Below, in pieces: positions 1 through 7,901 of a stretch of 18,460 nt of DNA. The notes under the pieces are model-generated. The model ran no database searches. It saw only the letters and a list, made by a program, of their open reading frames with translations, and was not told the DNA's origin. Numbering within the stretch: the first letter of the stretch is position 1; every line of letters begins with the position of its first letter. Source of the stretch: Gammaproteobacteria bacterium UBA3498 (GTDB lineage Bacteria; Pseudomonadota; Gammaproteobacteria; Pseudomonadales; Pseudohongiellaceae); assembly GCA_002377605.1 (NCBI GenBank), contig DFQD01000041.1, positions 2,064-20,523 on the forward strand, written 5' to 3'. The translations under genes were made by a program, and so were the position numbers.

Positions 1-212
1 CCCAGTGTATTGCCAAATCCAGTCTCGAACGCTTCGATAAAATTATTCTGTTGAATGCCTGGCAAGATTCCAAACAACAAGATTGGAATCAGCAGTGCAA
101 AGAATACATGCCACTTCCACTTTGCAATCAGGAATAAAAGAAGAAAGATGACGACAGCAAAACCGATCAGTGAGATAGCTGCACTAGTGTTTACAGCAGT
201 AGAAGGATCCAT
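1..212 (-). CDS. GntP-family permease, N-terminal fragment
   Basis: Partial gene: the ATG is at 212 and the frame stays open to the left edge, giving about 70 residues. The start is MDPSTAVNTSAAISLIGFAV. A long hydrophobic segment follows, then a charged turn (AKWKWH), a second hydrophobic segment ending in GILPGI, and an EAFETGFGNTLG stretch. That layout, with the GFGxTLG motif after the second helix, is typical of the N-terminus of GntP-type gluconate/organic-acid:H+ symporters of the inner membrane. It starts 23 bp after the aminotransferase stop, so it is probably the last visible gene of the minus-strand operon. The substrate cannot be read from the fragment. Pairing with a serine-glyoxylate-type aminotransferase suggests a small hydroxy acid such as glycerate, which is inference. 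An AAGAG-like ribosome site lies just upstream. Confidence 0.8.
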   Translation of the reverse strand, partial: MDPSTAVNTSAAISLIGFAVVIFLLLFLIAKWKWHVFFALLIPILLFGILPGIQQNNFIEAFETGFGNTL

Positions 213-235
213 CGAATTACTCTTATTTTAGCTAG

Positions 236-1411
236 TTAGTTTTTTGCCAGAAAATCCATAGCAGCGTTAATTCCACCTTTACTAAAGGGAACGCCAGCGA
301 TTTCTAGTCCCATTTCCACTCCACTCAGTGTGCCTGTTAGCATTAATTCGTTGAAATCACCTAGGTGGCCTATACGGAAAATTTTTCCTTTTACTTTACC
401 AAGTCCAGTGCCCAGCGACATATCAAAGTTTTCGAGAATCACTTTACGCAGAGCATCTGCATCATGACCTTCTGGCATAACAACAGCAGTCAATGAATTA
501 CTGAATTCTTCAGGAACTACACAAAGATTTTTCAAGTCCCAGGCTTCCACTGCGATGCGAGTTGCATTGGCAAGTCGGGAATGTCGCGCGTAGACGTTAT
601 CTAGACCCTCGGCCTGCAGCAGGCGCAATGCTTCTTTTAATCCGTAAAGTAAGTTAGTGGCAGGAGTATAAGGAAACACACCGTTCTTATTGTTTTCGAT
701 CATCTCCTGCCAAGACCAATAAGATACATTTGAAGTAACCGTCTTAGCCGCTCTCAGTGCTTTTTCGCTTACCGCATTGAAGCCGAGACCAGGAGGTAAC
801 ATTAGTCCTTTCTGTGATCCACTTACCGTCACATCAACTTTCCATTCATCATGGCGGTAATCGACGCAGGCAAGAGAAGATATAGTGTCTACCAAATACA
901 GTGCTGGATGATTCGCTGTATCGATTGCCTGGCGAATTTCGCCAATGCGACTAGTGGCTCCGGTAGAGGTTTCGTTGTGGACTACGCAGACAGCTTTGAT
1001 TGAGTGTGATCCATCCAACTTCAATCTATCCTCTACGATCGCCGGATCAACTCCGTGGCGCCAATCTCCTTCTACCCACTCCACCTCCATACCCAGTTTC
1101 TCAGCCATGGTTTTCCAAAGAGTGGCGAACCAGCCAGTTTCAAAGGCTAGTACTTTATCGCCGGGAGACAAACAATTCACTAACGCCGCTTCCCAGGCTC
1201 CAGTGCCGGAAGATGGATAAATAATGATAGGAGAGCTCGTATTAAAAATAGGTTTCAATTGATCGAGTATTCCAAGCGTTAAATCAGGAAAGTCTGGTCC
1301 ACGATGATCAACAACAGCTTGGGACATCGCTCGTAAAATACTGTCCGGTACATTTGAAGGGCCTGGAATTTGCAGGAAATGCCGTCCAGCTCGGTGCTTA
1401 GAACTACTCAT
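236..1411 (-). CDS. Class V PLP aminotransferase, serine-glyoxylate / alanine-glyoxylate type
   Basis: Cytoplasmic PLP enzyme of 391 aa, the usual length for the family and with no signal peptide. Visible motifs are PGPSNVP (about residues 16-22) near the N-terminus, the cofactor-phosphate loop SSGTGAWEAA (67-76), NETSTG (146-151), the ring-binding Asp in LVDTISSL (D175), and the Schiff-base lysine in SGSQKGLMLPPG (K201). Near the C-terminus FRIGHLGDFNE carries the Arg expected to hold the substrate carboxylate. Family members transfer an amino group from serine or alanine to glyoxylate, giving glycine plus hydroxypyruvate or pyruvate. The gene sits between the acylase (70 bp upstream) and the GntP permease (23 bp downstream) on one strand, consistent with an operon. 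An AGAAG ribosome site precedes the ATG. The family is clear; the preferred donor (serine or alanine) is not decidable here. Confidence 0.92.
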   Translation of the reverse strand: MSSSKHRAGRHFLQIPGPSNVPDSILRAMSQAVVDHRGPDFPDLTLGILDQLKPIFNTSSPIIIYPSSGTGAWEAALVNCLSPGDKVLAFETGWFATLWKTMAEKLGMEVEWVEGDWRHGVDPAIVEDRLKLDGSHSIKAVCVVHNETSTGATSRIGEIRQAIDTANHPALYLVDTISSLACVDYRHDEWKVDVTVSGSQKGLMLPPGLGFNAVSEKALRAAKTVTSNVSYWSWQEMIENNKNGVFPYTPATNLLYGLKEALRLLQAEGLDNVYARHSRLANATRIAVEAWDLKNLCVVPEEFSNSLTAVVMPEGHDADALRKVILENFDMSLGTGLGKVKGKIFRIGHLGDFNELMLTGTLSGVEMGLEIAGVPFSKGGINAAMDFLAKN

Positions 1412-1481
1412 TATGTTCTTCTTGTGATTGTTTTTATTTCACCAAATCTGTATTCGATTAGAAATTGGCTTACATTAAAAT

Positions 1482-3752
1482 CTAGCGACCGGGATTATAT
1501 GCTCTCTCCAGATTGGCTTCGACATCTTGCCGGTAAAATAGAACGTCTCGGAATTCGCCATTGGCATACATTTCTGCTTGATCATCGAAGTGTGGAGAGC
1601 TGGGATCACTTTGTAAACCACCCGCAGTAATTGCTTTGGCAGTCAAATGTTCTCCAAACTCCACAACCGCGACGAAGCTGTTTCCGCTGGTACCGTACAT
1701 GCGGTTTGTTCCTGGGTAAGTTCTTGCTCCAAAGGAAGCAAGAGATCCCCAACGACCGGATGCAAATCCAACCGGAATACTTGGCTCGTCATCATTGAAA
1801 TCTTGAACGATCTCGCCATTCAGTCGTTGATACCTGTTTATCTCGCCCCAGGGGACACGCCAATCGCCAAAATCATTTGTTAATTCTTCGGCTGCGGCTC
1901 GCAAAGCCATTAGTTGCTGTGTGAGGGTAGAGCGGTCGCTCATGTATTCATAAATATTTGTATCAGATGCAGTGGCTTCATCTGCTACTGCTGCCATCAA
2001 GTTCTGCGCGTAATAAATTGCCAAGGAGGTTTCTGTTGAATCGACGGACCAGTTGTAGTCCCAGGTTCGTAATAGATCTATGTATTCTAATAATTCAGAT
2101 TGAATCGAAACCTGATTCGCGGTGGCAGGAGCAATTGCGAGATTGTTGCTGTTTTCATTATTAATGCCACTTATTTGATCTACTGCTGTAATTAGAAGTA
2201 AATCAGGAATCAGATCTTCAAATGCAGGTAGAAAGGGATCATAGGCAGCCTCGATTAAACTATCAAGCGTAAAGTCAGTTTTGTTTTCTAAAACTTGGAC
2301 TGCATGCACGCCGCGATAATTCTCAGGATTGTTCGCCATGTAAACAGGATAATCAGACGCCACCGGACTATCCGGACCGGACGCATTAAATGGGGTGTTG
2401 TTAGTGTTTTGTATCCAGCCTACACCTGGATTAAAAACAGTGATTATTTCATCAACACTATGTAAGCCTTGATAGTCCGTTGCAGGATTGCTGCCATCCA
2501 GTGGCTCATTCCAGTTAAAATTTTGATTCCTTCTTGGAATATAGTTCCCGTGCCAATAGGCAATATTGCCTTTGCTATCAGCATATACCGTGTTGTTCGA
2601 TGAATTTGTGCGCAGTTCCATGGTTGCTGCAAACTCTTCATAGTTATTAGACTTTGTGCGCCCATAAGATTGGCTCAATGCTTTTATAGGTTCTTCCATG
2701 ATACTGAAGGCAACCCACTTGTCATCTTCACCTCTTACAATTGGGCCGTGGTGACTGCGGTAAGTCGTAAAATCTCGGGATAGCATTTCATCGCCGTCTT
2801 TATAAGAGACGGTAATAACTTTTTCTTCTAGCTTTTTCTCTTCATTACCATGTACGTAGTAAACACCATCATCTCTTTGCACAATTGTCTCAAGATACTC
2901 GTCTATAGCATCCGCGCGGGAAGAGGTATGCATCCAACCGGTATTTTCATTGAAGCCCTGGTAAATAAAAAACTGTCCCCAGGTAACAGCGCCATAGGCG
3001 TTTAAACCTTCTTCGCTGATCATATGTAGCTCTGATCTAAAAAAGAAAGACGTATGGGGATTGATTAGGAAAAGCGTATTGCCATTGGATGTGTTTTCAG
3101 GAGCGATAGAGAAACCATTGGATCCTCTTGGCTCGTTGTCACTTGGATGGCTTATTTGTGCAAATTGATCACCGCCTCCATAGAAGTTTTGCAGATCCTG
3201 AATATTTACTCGTTCGATATCACCTCCAATACTTCCTTCGGTAAACGTGAGAGCCATCCATGGTTCGAATTTATCGATTACTCTAGGTTTAACTTCCGGA
3301 TGGGTGTAAAGGTAGTAATTGAGGCCGTCCGCGTAGGCATTCATTAATTCCTGCAGCCAGTCTGGGCTGGCTTCATACATGGCTCGAATCTCAACAGGAT
3401 CGATAAACAACTTCATACGGAGATCGCGGTATATCTGCCCAGCCCCTTCGGCTTCTGCCAATCGACCCATGGAGTTGATGTAGTTAGTTTCCACGCGATT
3501 AAAATCATCTTCGGCCTGAGCGTAGAGTGTGCCGAATACAGTATCAGCATCAGTCTCTCCATAGATATGTGCGATGCCCCAGCGATCGCGCAAGATTTCT
3601 ACATTTGCGGCACGCTGCTCGAAACGAGAAATTTCCTCGGCGCTGAACTGTGATGAAGTTTGTGGGGTTAAAGTTAGTGGAGTTTCCGAACTATTTTCGG
3701 GCCCACAAGACACTGCGGCGAAAGTTAAAAGTATTACAATGTAAGATCGCAT
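1482..3752 (-). CDS. Penicillin acylase family (Ntn-hydrolase) lipoprotein, PvdQ/AHL-acylase-like
   Basis: Exported amidase of 756 aa, close to the usual length of the penicillin/acyl-homoserine-lactone acylase family. The N-terminus MRSYIVILLTFAAVSC ends in a probable lipobox with Cys16, so it is likely membrane-anchored in the periplasm. The alpha-chain part (about 50-200) contains VEILRDRWGIAHIYG, typical of the family. The predicted self-cleavage point is Gly210-Ser211 in RGSNGFSI, where Ser211 becomes the N-terminal nucleophile of the beta chain. HHGPIV (334-339) and QNTNNTPF (448-455) match the conserved beta-chain blocks; the second includes the oxyanion-hole Asn region. The family hydrolyses amide bonds between acyl chains and amines. 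The true substrate is unknown and could be an N-acyl amino acid, an N-acyl homoserine lactone or a fatty amide. It begins 34 bp after the amidohydrolase stop, in the same operon. Confidence 0.9.
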   Translation of the reverse strand: MRSYIVILLTFAAVSCGPENSSETPLTLTPQTSSQFSAEEISRFEQRAANVEILRDRWGIAHIYGETDADTVFGTLYAQAEDDFNRVETNYINSMGRLAEAEGAGQIYRDLRMKLFIDPVEIRAMYEASPDWLQELMNAYADGLNYYLYTHPEVKPRVIDKFEPWMALTFTEGSIGGDIERVNIQDLQNFYGGGDQFAQISHPSDNEPRGSNGFSIAPENTSNGNTLFLINPHTSFFFRSELHMISEEGLNAYGAVTWGQFFIYQGFNENTGWMHTSSRADAIDEYLETIVQRDDGVYYVHGNEEKKLEEKVITVSYKDGDEMLSRDFTTYRSHHGPIVRGEDDKWVAFSIMEEPIKALSQSYGRTKSNNYEEFAATMELRTNSSNNTVYADSKGNIAYWHGNYIPRRNQNFNWNEPLDGSNPATDYQGLHSVDEIITVFNPGVGWIQNTNNTPFNASGPDSPVASDYPVYMANNPENYRGVHAVQVLENKTDFTLDSLIEAAYDPFLPAFEDLIPDLLLITAVDQISGINNENSNNLAIAPATANQVSIQSELLEYIDLLRTWDYNWSVDSTETSLAIYYAQNLMAAVADEATASDTNIYEYMSDRSTLTQQLMALRAAAEELTNDFGDWRVPWGEINRYQRLNGEIVQDFNDDEPSIPVGFASGRWGSLASFGARTYPGTNRMYGTSGNSFVAVVEFGEHLTAKAITAGGLQSDPSSPHFDDQAEMYANGEFRDVLFYRQDVEANLERAYNPGR

Positions 3753-3786
3753 AGTTTTATAACAACCTCATTATGGGAGAAGGCAG

Positions 3787-5445
3787 TTAGTCCGTAACTT
3801 GTACACCGTTAACCCAAGTTTCAGTAGCTTGAATCTGCCAGAGTTCATTTTCTGGAATGGTAAACATGTCGCGGTCGAGAAAAACAAAATCCGCTTTCTT
3901 GCCAGTTTCAAGAGTTCCTAGGATTTCTTCTTGATGTCCTGCATAGGCCGCGTCGATAGTGAAACTCGCAAATGCTTCCACCAGAGTCATACGTTCTTCG
4001 GGATACCAGCCGCCGGGGGGATCATTGTCTTGATCTTGGCGAGTTACCGAAGCGTGTAAGCCCCAGAACGGATTCGGTGATTCCACGGGGAAGTCAGAAC
4101 CATTTGCTATTATGGCACCTGCTTCAAGAAGTTTGCGCCATGCATAGGCTCCTTGAATTCGAACTGACCCCACTCGATCTTCCGCCATATTTTTATCACT
4201 GGTGGCATGGGTAGCCTGCATTGACGGTATTACTCCCAACTCAGCAAATCGCAGTATATCTTCGTAGCGAAGTATCTGGGCGTGCTCGATTCGATGTCGC
4301 ATTGCCTTAGTGTCAGTTTCATTAATAAGACGTTCGTAGTTATCCATTACTTTTAAATTTGCGTTGTCACCGATGGCATGAGTATTAACTTGAAATCCCG
4401 CGTTCATGGCAACTCGCATAAGAAACTCAAGACGCTCATCGTCATAGCGCAGTAAACCGCGATTACCTGGTTCGTCGGAATAGCCTTCTATTAGTGCAGC
4501 TCCTCGACTCCCTAATGCACCATCGCCTACAACTTTCACACTGTGAATGACAAAGGTATCATCGTCACTGCTAAAAAACCCTTCATCGAGTCGATCCTGA
4601 TAAAGAGGATCAGATGCAGACAACATTGCATTTACCCGAATTGGTAAAGGCCCTTCATCCACTAACTCTTTAAAAGCAGCAACAGATTGGCTGCCAATTC
4701 CTGCATCATGCACGCTGGTCATACCGTATGTAGCCAAACTTTCCATTGCCGTTTGTAGTGCAAACTTTTGTTCTTCGAAAGTAGGATTGGGTATTTGCGA
4801 GCTTATATAACGCATAGCTGTGTCGATGAGAACACCGGTAGCATCGCCATTTTCATTTCGAATGATTTGTCCGCCAGTAGGATCTTCAGTATTGCGATCT
4901 ATACCGGCGAGCTCCATTGCTGCAGTGTTTGCCCAACCCGCATGACCATCGATGCGTGTTACCCATACCGGTTTGTCTCCTACTAAGACATCGATACTTG
5001 CTGCTGATGGAAATTCATTACTCTCCCAAAGCACCTGATTCCAGCCGCGGCCTTGAATCCATTCCAACTCTGGGTTTTCTTCCGCAAAATCCAATACTCT
5101 TTGTGCTGCTTCTTCTTCTGAACTTGCTCCAACTAAATCCACACGCAGCAAACTGAATCCATAACTAGCAACATGACCATGAGCATCGATAAGTCCAGGT
5201 ATCAGTGTCCTGCCGCCCCCATTGATAACGTTTTCTATATTGCTCGGTAACTCATCGTCGTCCGTATAGGTGCGATCGACTTTATCATCGGTAAATTGTA
5301 GGGCAGAGAATTGAACAATTTCACGGTCGCTGTTTAGTGTATAGCCGTTTAGATTAGTAATCAGTGTAGTGTCAGCAAAGCTGGTTATATCCAGACACAA
5401 TAGTGCTAGTGTCAGAGCAGACTTCTTCATATTTATGTATTTCAT
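3787..5445 (-). CDS. Exported amidohydrolase family 3 protein (YtcJ-like)
   Basis: Metal-dependent hydrolase of 552 aa from the chosen ATG at 5445. The frame is open to 5475, but that earlier ATG overlaps the best -10 box, and starting at 5445 gives a signal peptide beginning MKYINMKKSALTLALLCL and ending near TSFA. A further in-frame ATG at 5430 is also possible. Metal and catalytic positions, numbered from 5445, are GLIDAHGHV (H89, H91), VKVVGDGALGSRGA (K304), NTHAIGD (H356), HRIEHAQ (H388) and NGSDFPVE (D451). These are the hallmark blocks of amidohydrolase family 3, which includes N-substituted formamide deformylases and many uncharacterised enzymes. The protein probably hydrolyses an amide or N-acyl compound in the periplasm. 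It is the first gene of a minus-strand operon with the acylase, aminotransferase and permease. Confidence 0.9.
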   Translation of the reverse strand: MKYINMKKSALTLALLCLDITSFADTTLITNLNGYTLNSDREIVQFSALQFTDDKVDRTYTDDDELPSNIENVINGGGRTLIPGLIDAHGHVASYGFSLLRVDLVGASSEEEAAQRVLDFAEENPELEWIQGRGWNQVLWESNEFPSAASIDVLVGDKPVWVTRIDGHAGWANTAAMELAGIDRNTEDPTGGQIIRNENGDATGVLIDTAMRYISSQIPNPTFEEQKFALQTAMESLATYGMTSVHDAGIGSQSVAAFKELVDEGPLPIRVNAMLSASDPLYQDRLDEGFFSSDDDTFVIHSVKVVGDGALGSRGAALIEGYSDEPGNRGLLRYDDERLEFLMRVAMNAGFQVNTHAIGDNANLKVMDNYERLINETDTKAMRHRIEHAQILRYEDILRFAELGVIPSMQATHATSDKNMAEDRVGSVRIQGAYAWRKLLEAGAIIANGSDFPVESPNPFWGLHASVTRQDQDNDPPGGWYPEERMTLVEAFASFTIDAAYAGHQEEILGTLETGKKADFVFLDRDMFTIPENELWQIQATETWVNGVQVTD

Positions 5446-5470
5446 GATGCTTAGGTCAGGCCCCGAGTCT

Positions 5471-5500
5471 AGCATAAAGCTGGTTCCCGAAGATTAGTAA
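5471..5500 (-). promoter_or_regulatory. Candidate sigma70 promoter of the amidohydrolase operon
   Basis: On the minus strand a TTACTA -35-like box (5495-5500) lies 18 bp before a TATGCT -10-like box (5471-5476). Transcription would start near 5464, about 19 nt ahead of the ATG at 5445. The position, between the terminator of the neighbouring gene and the start codon, fits. The boxes are imperfect and were called by eye. Confidence 0.45.
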
Positions 5501-5530
5501 ATTGCCGAAGTGGTGTGCAGATTAATAAAC

Positions 5531-5564
5531 AAAAAAAGCCCGACTACCTTAAAGTAGTCGGGCT
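5531..5564 (-). terminator. Rho-independent terminator of the 5586-7313 gene
   Basis: An 11-bp perfect stem pairs AGCCCGACTAC (5537-5547) with GTAGTCGGGCT (5554-5564) around a 6-nt loop. On the minus strand the stem is followed by seven U (5531-5537), starting about 20 nt after the stop of the monooxygenase-like gene. It separates that gene from the amidohydrolase operon. Confidence 0.9.
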
Positions 5565-5585
5565 GTGAACAAAAACTGGTAGAGT

Positions 5586-7313
5586 TTATTCTCCTCCTTC
5601 TGCTTCTACGTAGCGAAAAAAGCCAAAGAACATTTCTTGCCAGGTTTGTTCCCCCCAGGTTAGTGTTTGTGAAGGATCTGGATTGAACGGATTCATATCG
5701 GAATTATCGAAAGTACCGCGGAATACCAGTTCAGTGCCAGCGGGCAAAAGTAGGGGCTCTTTAAAGTCATAAGTCTTTTGCCAGTTAAACTGATAGTTAG
5801 GTACATTTAGTATTTCTTCTACGCGACCATCTGGATATCTCAGCTTAAAGTTTGCATCGAAACCACGGTAATGCATGTGTGGTCCAAGCATTGTCAGGTA
5901 GGAATCTGTTCGGAAAGTCTTAGTTGCAACCATTTCATGATCGGCAGCAAAAGGAGGAATATTTATATCCCACTCTGCTGCTGAACCACCAAGAATTACT
6001 CGCTCAGGCTCTTCATCCCAAAGGTAAAGGCCAATCTCAGAGGCATCTACAGTTTCTTTTCCGGAAGTTGTGTAGTGCATTTGAAGTAACAAACCGCTGC
6101 CGGCTTCTAGCGGATAACCTGAACCCTCAGGGTAGAGGTTTAGTTCATTACCTGGCGCATAAGCACCTAGGCCAATACCCTGATTCGCAATTTCAAATTG
6201 ATTAATACCATTTGGTCCGTAAGAAAACGCAATAATGTGATGAAGCACAGTTGGGTCACCAGCTTCAAACTCAACTGCCTTAACCCAGATGTCTTCTTCA
6301 AGATCTAGAGGGACAGTTAGGTTGCGATAATCTTGAATACCAGTGGCTGGAATTTGTTGAGCAGGAATCTGAATTACGATATCAGGTTCACCATTTAGCC
6401 ACTTAGTTGGTTGAAGATTTAACTCAGCCAGTGGATCAGTGCTGTCGTTGTTTGCAGAACCACTATCAATCCAGCTAACAAGCTTTTGCGTTTCTTCAAT
6501 AGTAATGTGATTTACGCCGTGAAAGCTATCTACAAACGCGTTGTCAATTTGGCCAGGAGGCATGCGCTTCGTAATAAGTGTTTCACGAATCATTGGAGAC
6601 CAGCCTTTTACCATCTGATGGCTGTTCATCGCAAAAGGAGCGATGCCACCTTCCTGATGACAAGCTACACACCGTTGCTCAAGGATTGGAGCAATGTCGT
6701 TCGCATAGGAAAGCTGACCCTGCTCAGCCAACTCTATTTCGTCCCCACGGCTAGCAAGTGTGTTAGCAGCAATTTCTTGTCCAGCCAATATCGCTGTTAA
6801 TGCTTCGCTCACATAAGAACTGTTATTACGTTCAGAGCGTGAACCAATTGCAGTCCGGCTGCTAACAGCGCCTCGATATACCACTTCTTGAGCTTCCGGA
6901 TCAATTATTACTGCTTCCGCTGTACGTGTTATTCCTAGCTCCCTAGAAACTATTTGGGTGTCATCCATTAGAATACGAAAGGCAATATCTTCATCTTCAG
7001 CTTCTTCTCTCATAGCTGCTTTTTCTGTCGAAGCAGTTACATCGATAACTACAACCTCAACAGCCTGATCGGAAAATTCCTCTGCAACAACTCTTAAGTC
7101 GGAAACCGCGCGGCGTGAATCTCTGCTATCCGCGTCATAGGCAAGAAGTACAATTGCCTCTTGATTTGTGTGCCGGCTTAACTGGAAAAATCTGCCGTCA
7201 GCATCGATCAGCGAGAAATCGCTAATGCGCTTCGCTGCAATAACTTTGGTGCCAGCTAGAATGGTAATGAGTCCAATCGTTGCGAATTTGGCTATGTTAG
7301 AAAATTTAAGCAT
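5586..7313 (-). CDS. Redoxin-like / cytochrome c / PHM-like copper monooxygenase fusion (paralogue A)
   Basis: Exported protein of 575 aa with an N-terminal signal (about 1-27, ending VIAA). Part one (about 28-150) is a redoxin/thioredoxin-like fold whose usual cysteine position is Ser63. Part two (about 200-290) is a c-type cytochrome: CVACH (C215-H219) binds haem, and RMPP (M251) is the likely axial Met. Part three (about 310-570) resembles the copper type II ascorbate-dependent monooxygenase (PHM) fold. It has LHHIIAF (H358, H359) and LQMHYTT (H413) as a CuH-like site, and GPHMHYRG (H479, H481) plus WQEMFFG (M561) as a CuM-like site. The known family reaction is copper-dependent C-H hydroxylation; the substrate here is unknown. 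A GAGGAGAG ribosome site is at 7318-7325. It is a single gene ending in a strong terminator, and is more divergent than the two plus-strand paralogues. Confidence 0.9.
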   Translation of the reverse strand: MLKFSNIAKFATIGLITILAGTKVIAAKRISDFSLIDADGRFFQLSRHTNQEAIVLLAYDADSRDSRRAVSDLRVVAEEFSDQAVEVVVIDVTASTEKAAMREEAEDEDIAFRILMDDTQIVSRELGITRTAEAVIIDPEAQEVVYRGAVSSRTAIGSRSERNNSSYVSEALTAILAGQEIAANTLASRGDEIELAEQGQLSYANDIAPILEQRCVACHQEGGIAPFAMNSHQMVKGWSPMIRETLITKRMPPGQIDNAFVDSFHGVNHITIEETQKLVSWIDSGSANNDSTDPLAELNLQPTKWLNGEPDIVIQIPAQQIPATGIQDYRNLTVPLDLEEDIWVKAVEFEAGDPTVLHHIIAFSYGPNGINQFEIANQGIGLGAYAPGNELNLYPEGSGYPLEAGSGLLLQMHYTTSGKETVDASEIGLYLWDEEPERVILGGSAAEWDINIPPFAADHEMVATKTFRTDSYLTMLGPHMHYRGFDANFKLRYPDGRVEEILNVPNYQFNWQKTYDFKEPLLLPAGTELVFRGTFDNSDMNPFNPDPSQTLTWGEQTWQEMFFGFFRYVEAEGGE

Positions 7314-7901
7314 CTTGCTCTCCTCATATACTTCTTTAATAAGGTAACGCTGTTTTGCTAATGGTGCATAGTAGTGAAAGCTAGTTAAGAAATCTTCCTG
7401 AAAATTAAAAAACCATTGAATTTTAACAATCGATTAGCTGTTTATTACATTTTCCCACTAAATCCCCACTAGAATCCCTCAAGTTTGTTTCTCTATCAAT
7501 TTCCCAGTTGGACAACCAGGTCTTGGAATTGTTGGCAAAGATTAGCTGATTTTAGTGGGATCGCTGGCTATTTCAGAAATGAATCAATACTTGTTTCATG
7601 GGATTTAATTTCGAGGAATTCTCGAAGCGTTTCGGGAGTCTTGCGTTTGCCATCTATCATTAGGGCTTTCTAAAGGGCGATCCTTGTGTTTAATTCTGTG
7701 GCTGCGCAAGCACTTCGGATGTCATTTTACTACTAAAAGCAGAAGAATTTGCTACCAATTAAGATATAAGTTACTTACTTGAGAATTTGATGAGTTGAGC
7801 ATGGCCCTAGCGATGTTTTGTAAATACAATTCCTGTGGGAATCAGAAGTCGCTAATGAATGGAAGGGCATTTTGGTAAATCGCGTAATAACCAGCAGAAA
7901 A
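7314..7901. other. Long intergenic stretch without a convincing gene
   Basis: About 590 bp between a minus-strand and a plus-strand gene. The first part must hold the upstream region of the 7313 gene, but I cannot pick clear -35/-10 boxes. A perfect 10-bp inverted repeat, TCCCACTAAA at 7453-7462 and TTTAGTGGGA at 7551-7560, spans 108 bp. Further right, TAGCGA (7808-7813) and TCGCTA (7850-7855) flank a small ATTCC/GGAAT hairpin, close to the start of the NucA-like gene. Only very short open frames occur, none with recognisable similarity. Confidence 0.6.

Noticed and set aside
7568..7660. Minus-strand 30-codon open frame beginning MIDGKRKTPETLREFLE, possible C-terminal remnant of a gene
   Set aside because: It reads like protein but is very short, has a stop just upstream, no clear ribosome site and no family I recognise.
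7485..7673. Plus-strand 62-codon open frame in the long intergenic region
   Set aside because: No ribosome site, Trp- and Ser-rich chance composition, and it covers the inverted repeat.
7795..7830. TTGAGC and TACAAT as promoter of the NucA-like gene
   Set aside because: The spacing is 24 bp, too long for a sigma70 promoter.
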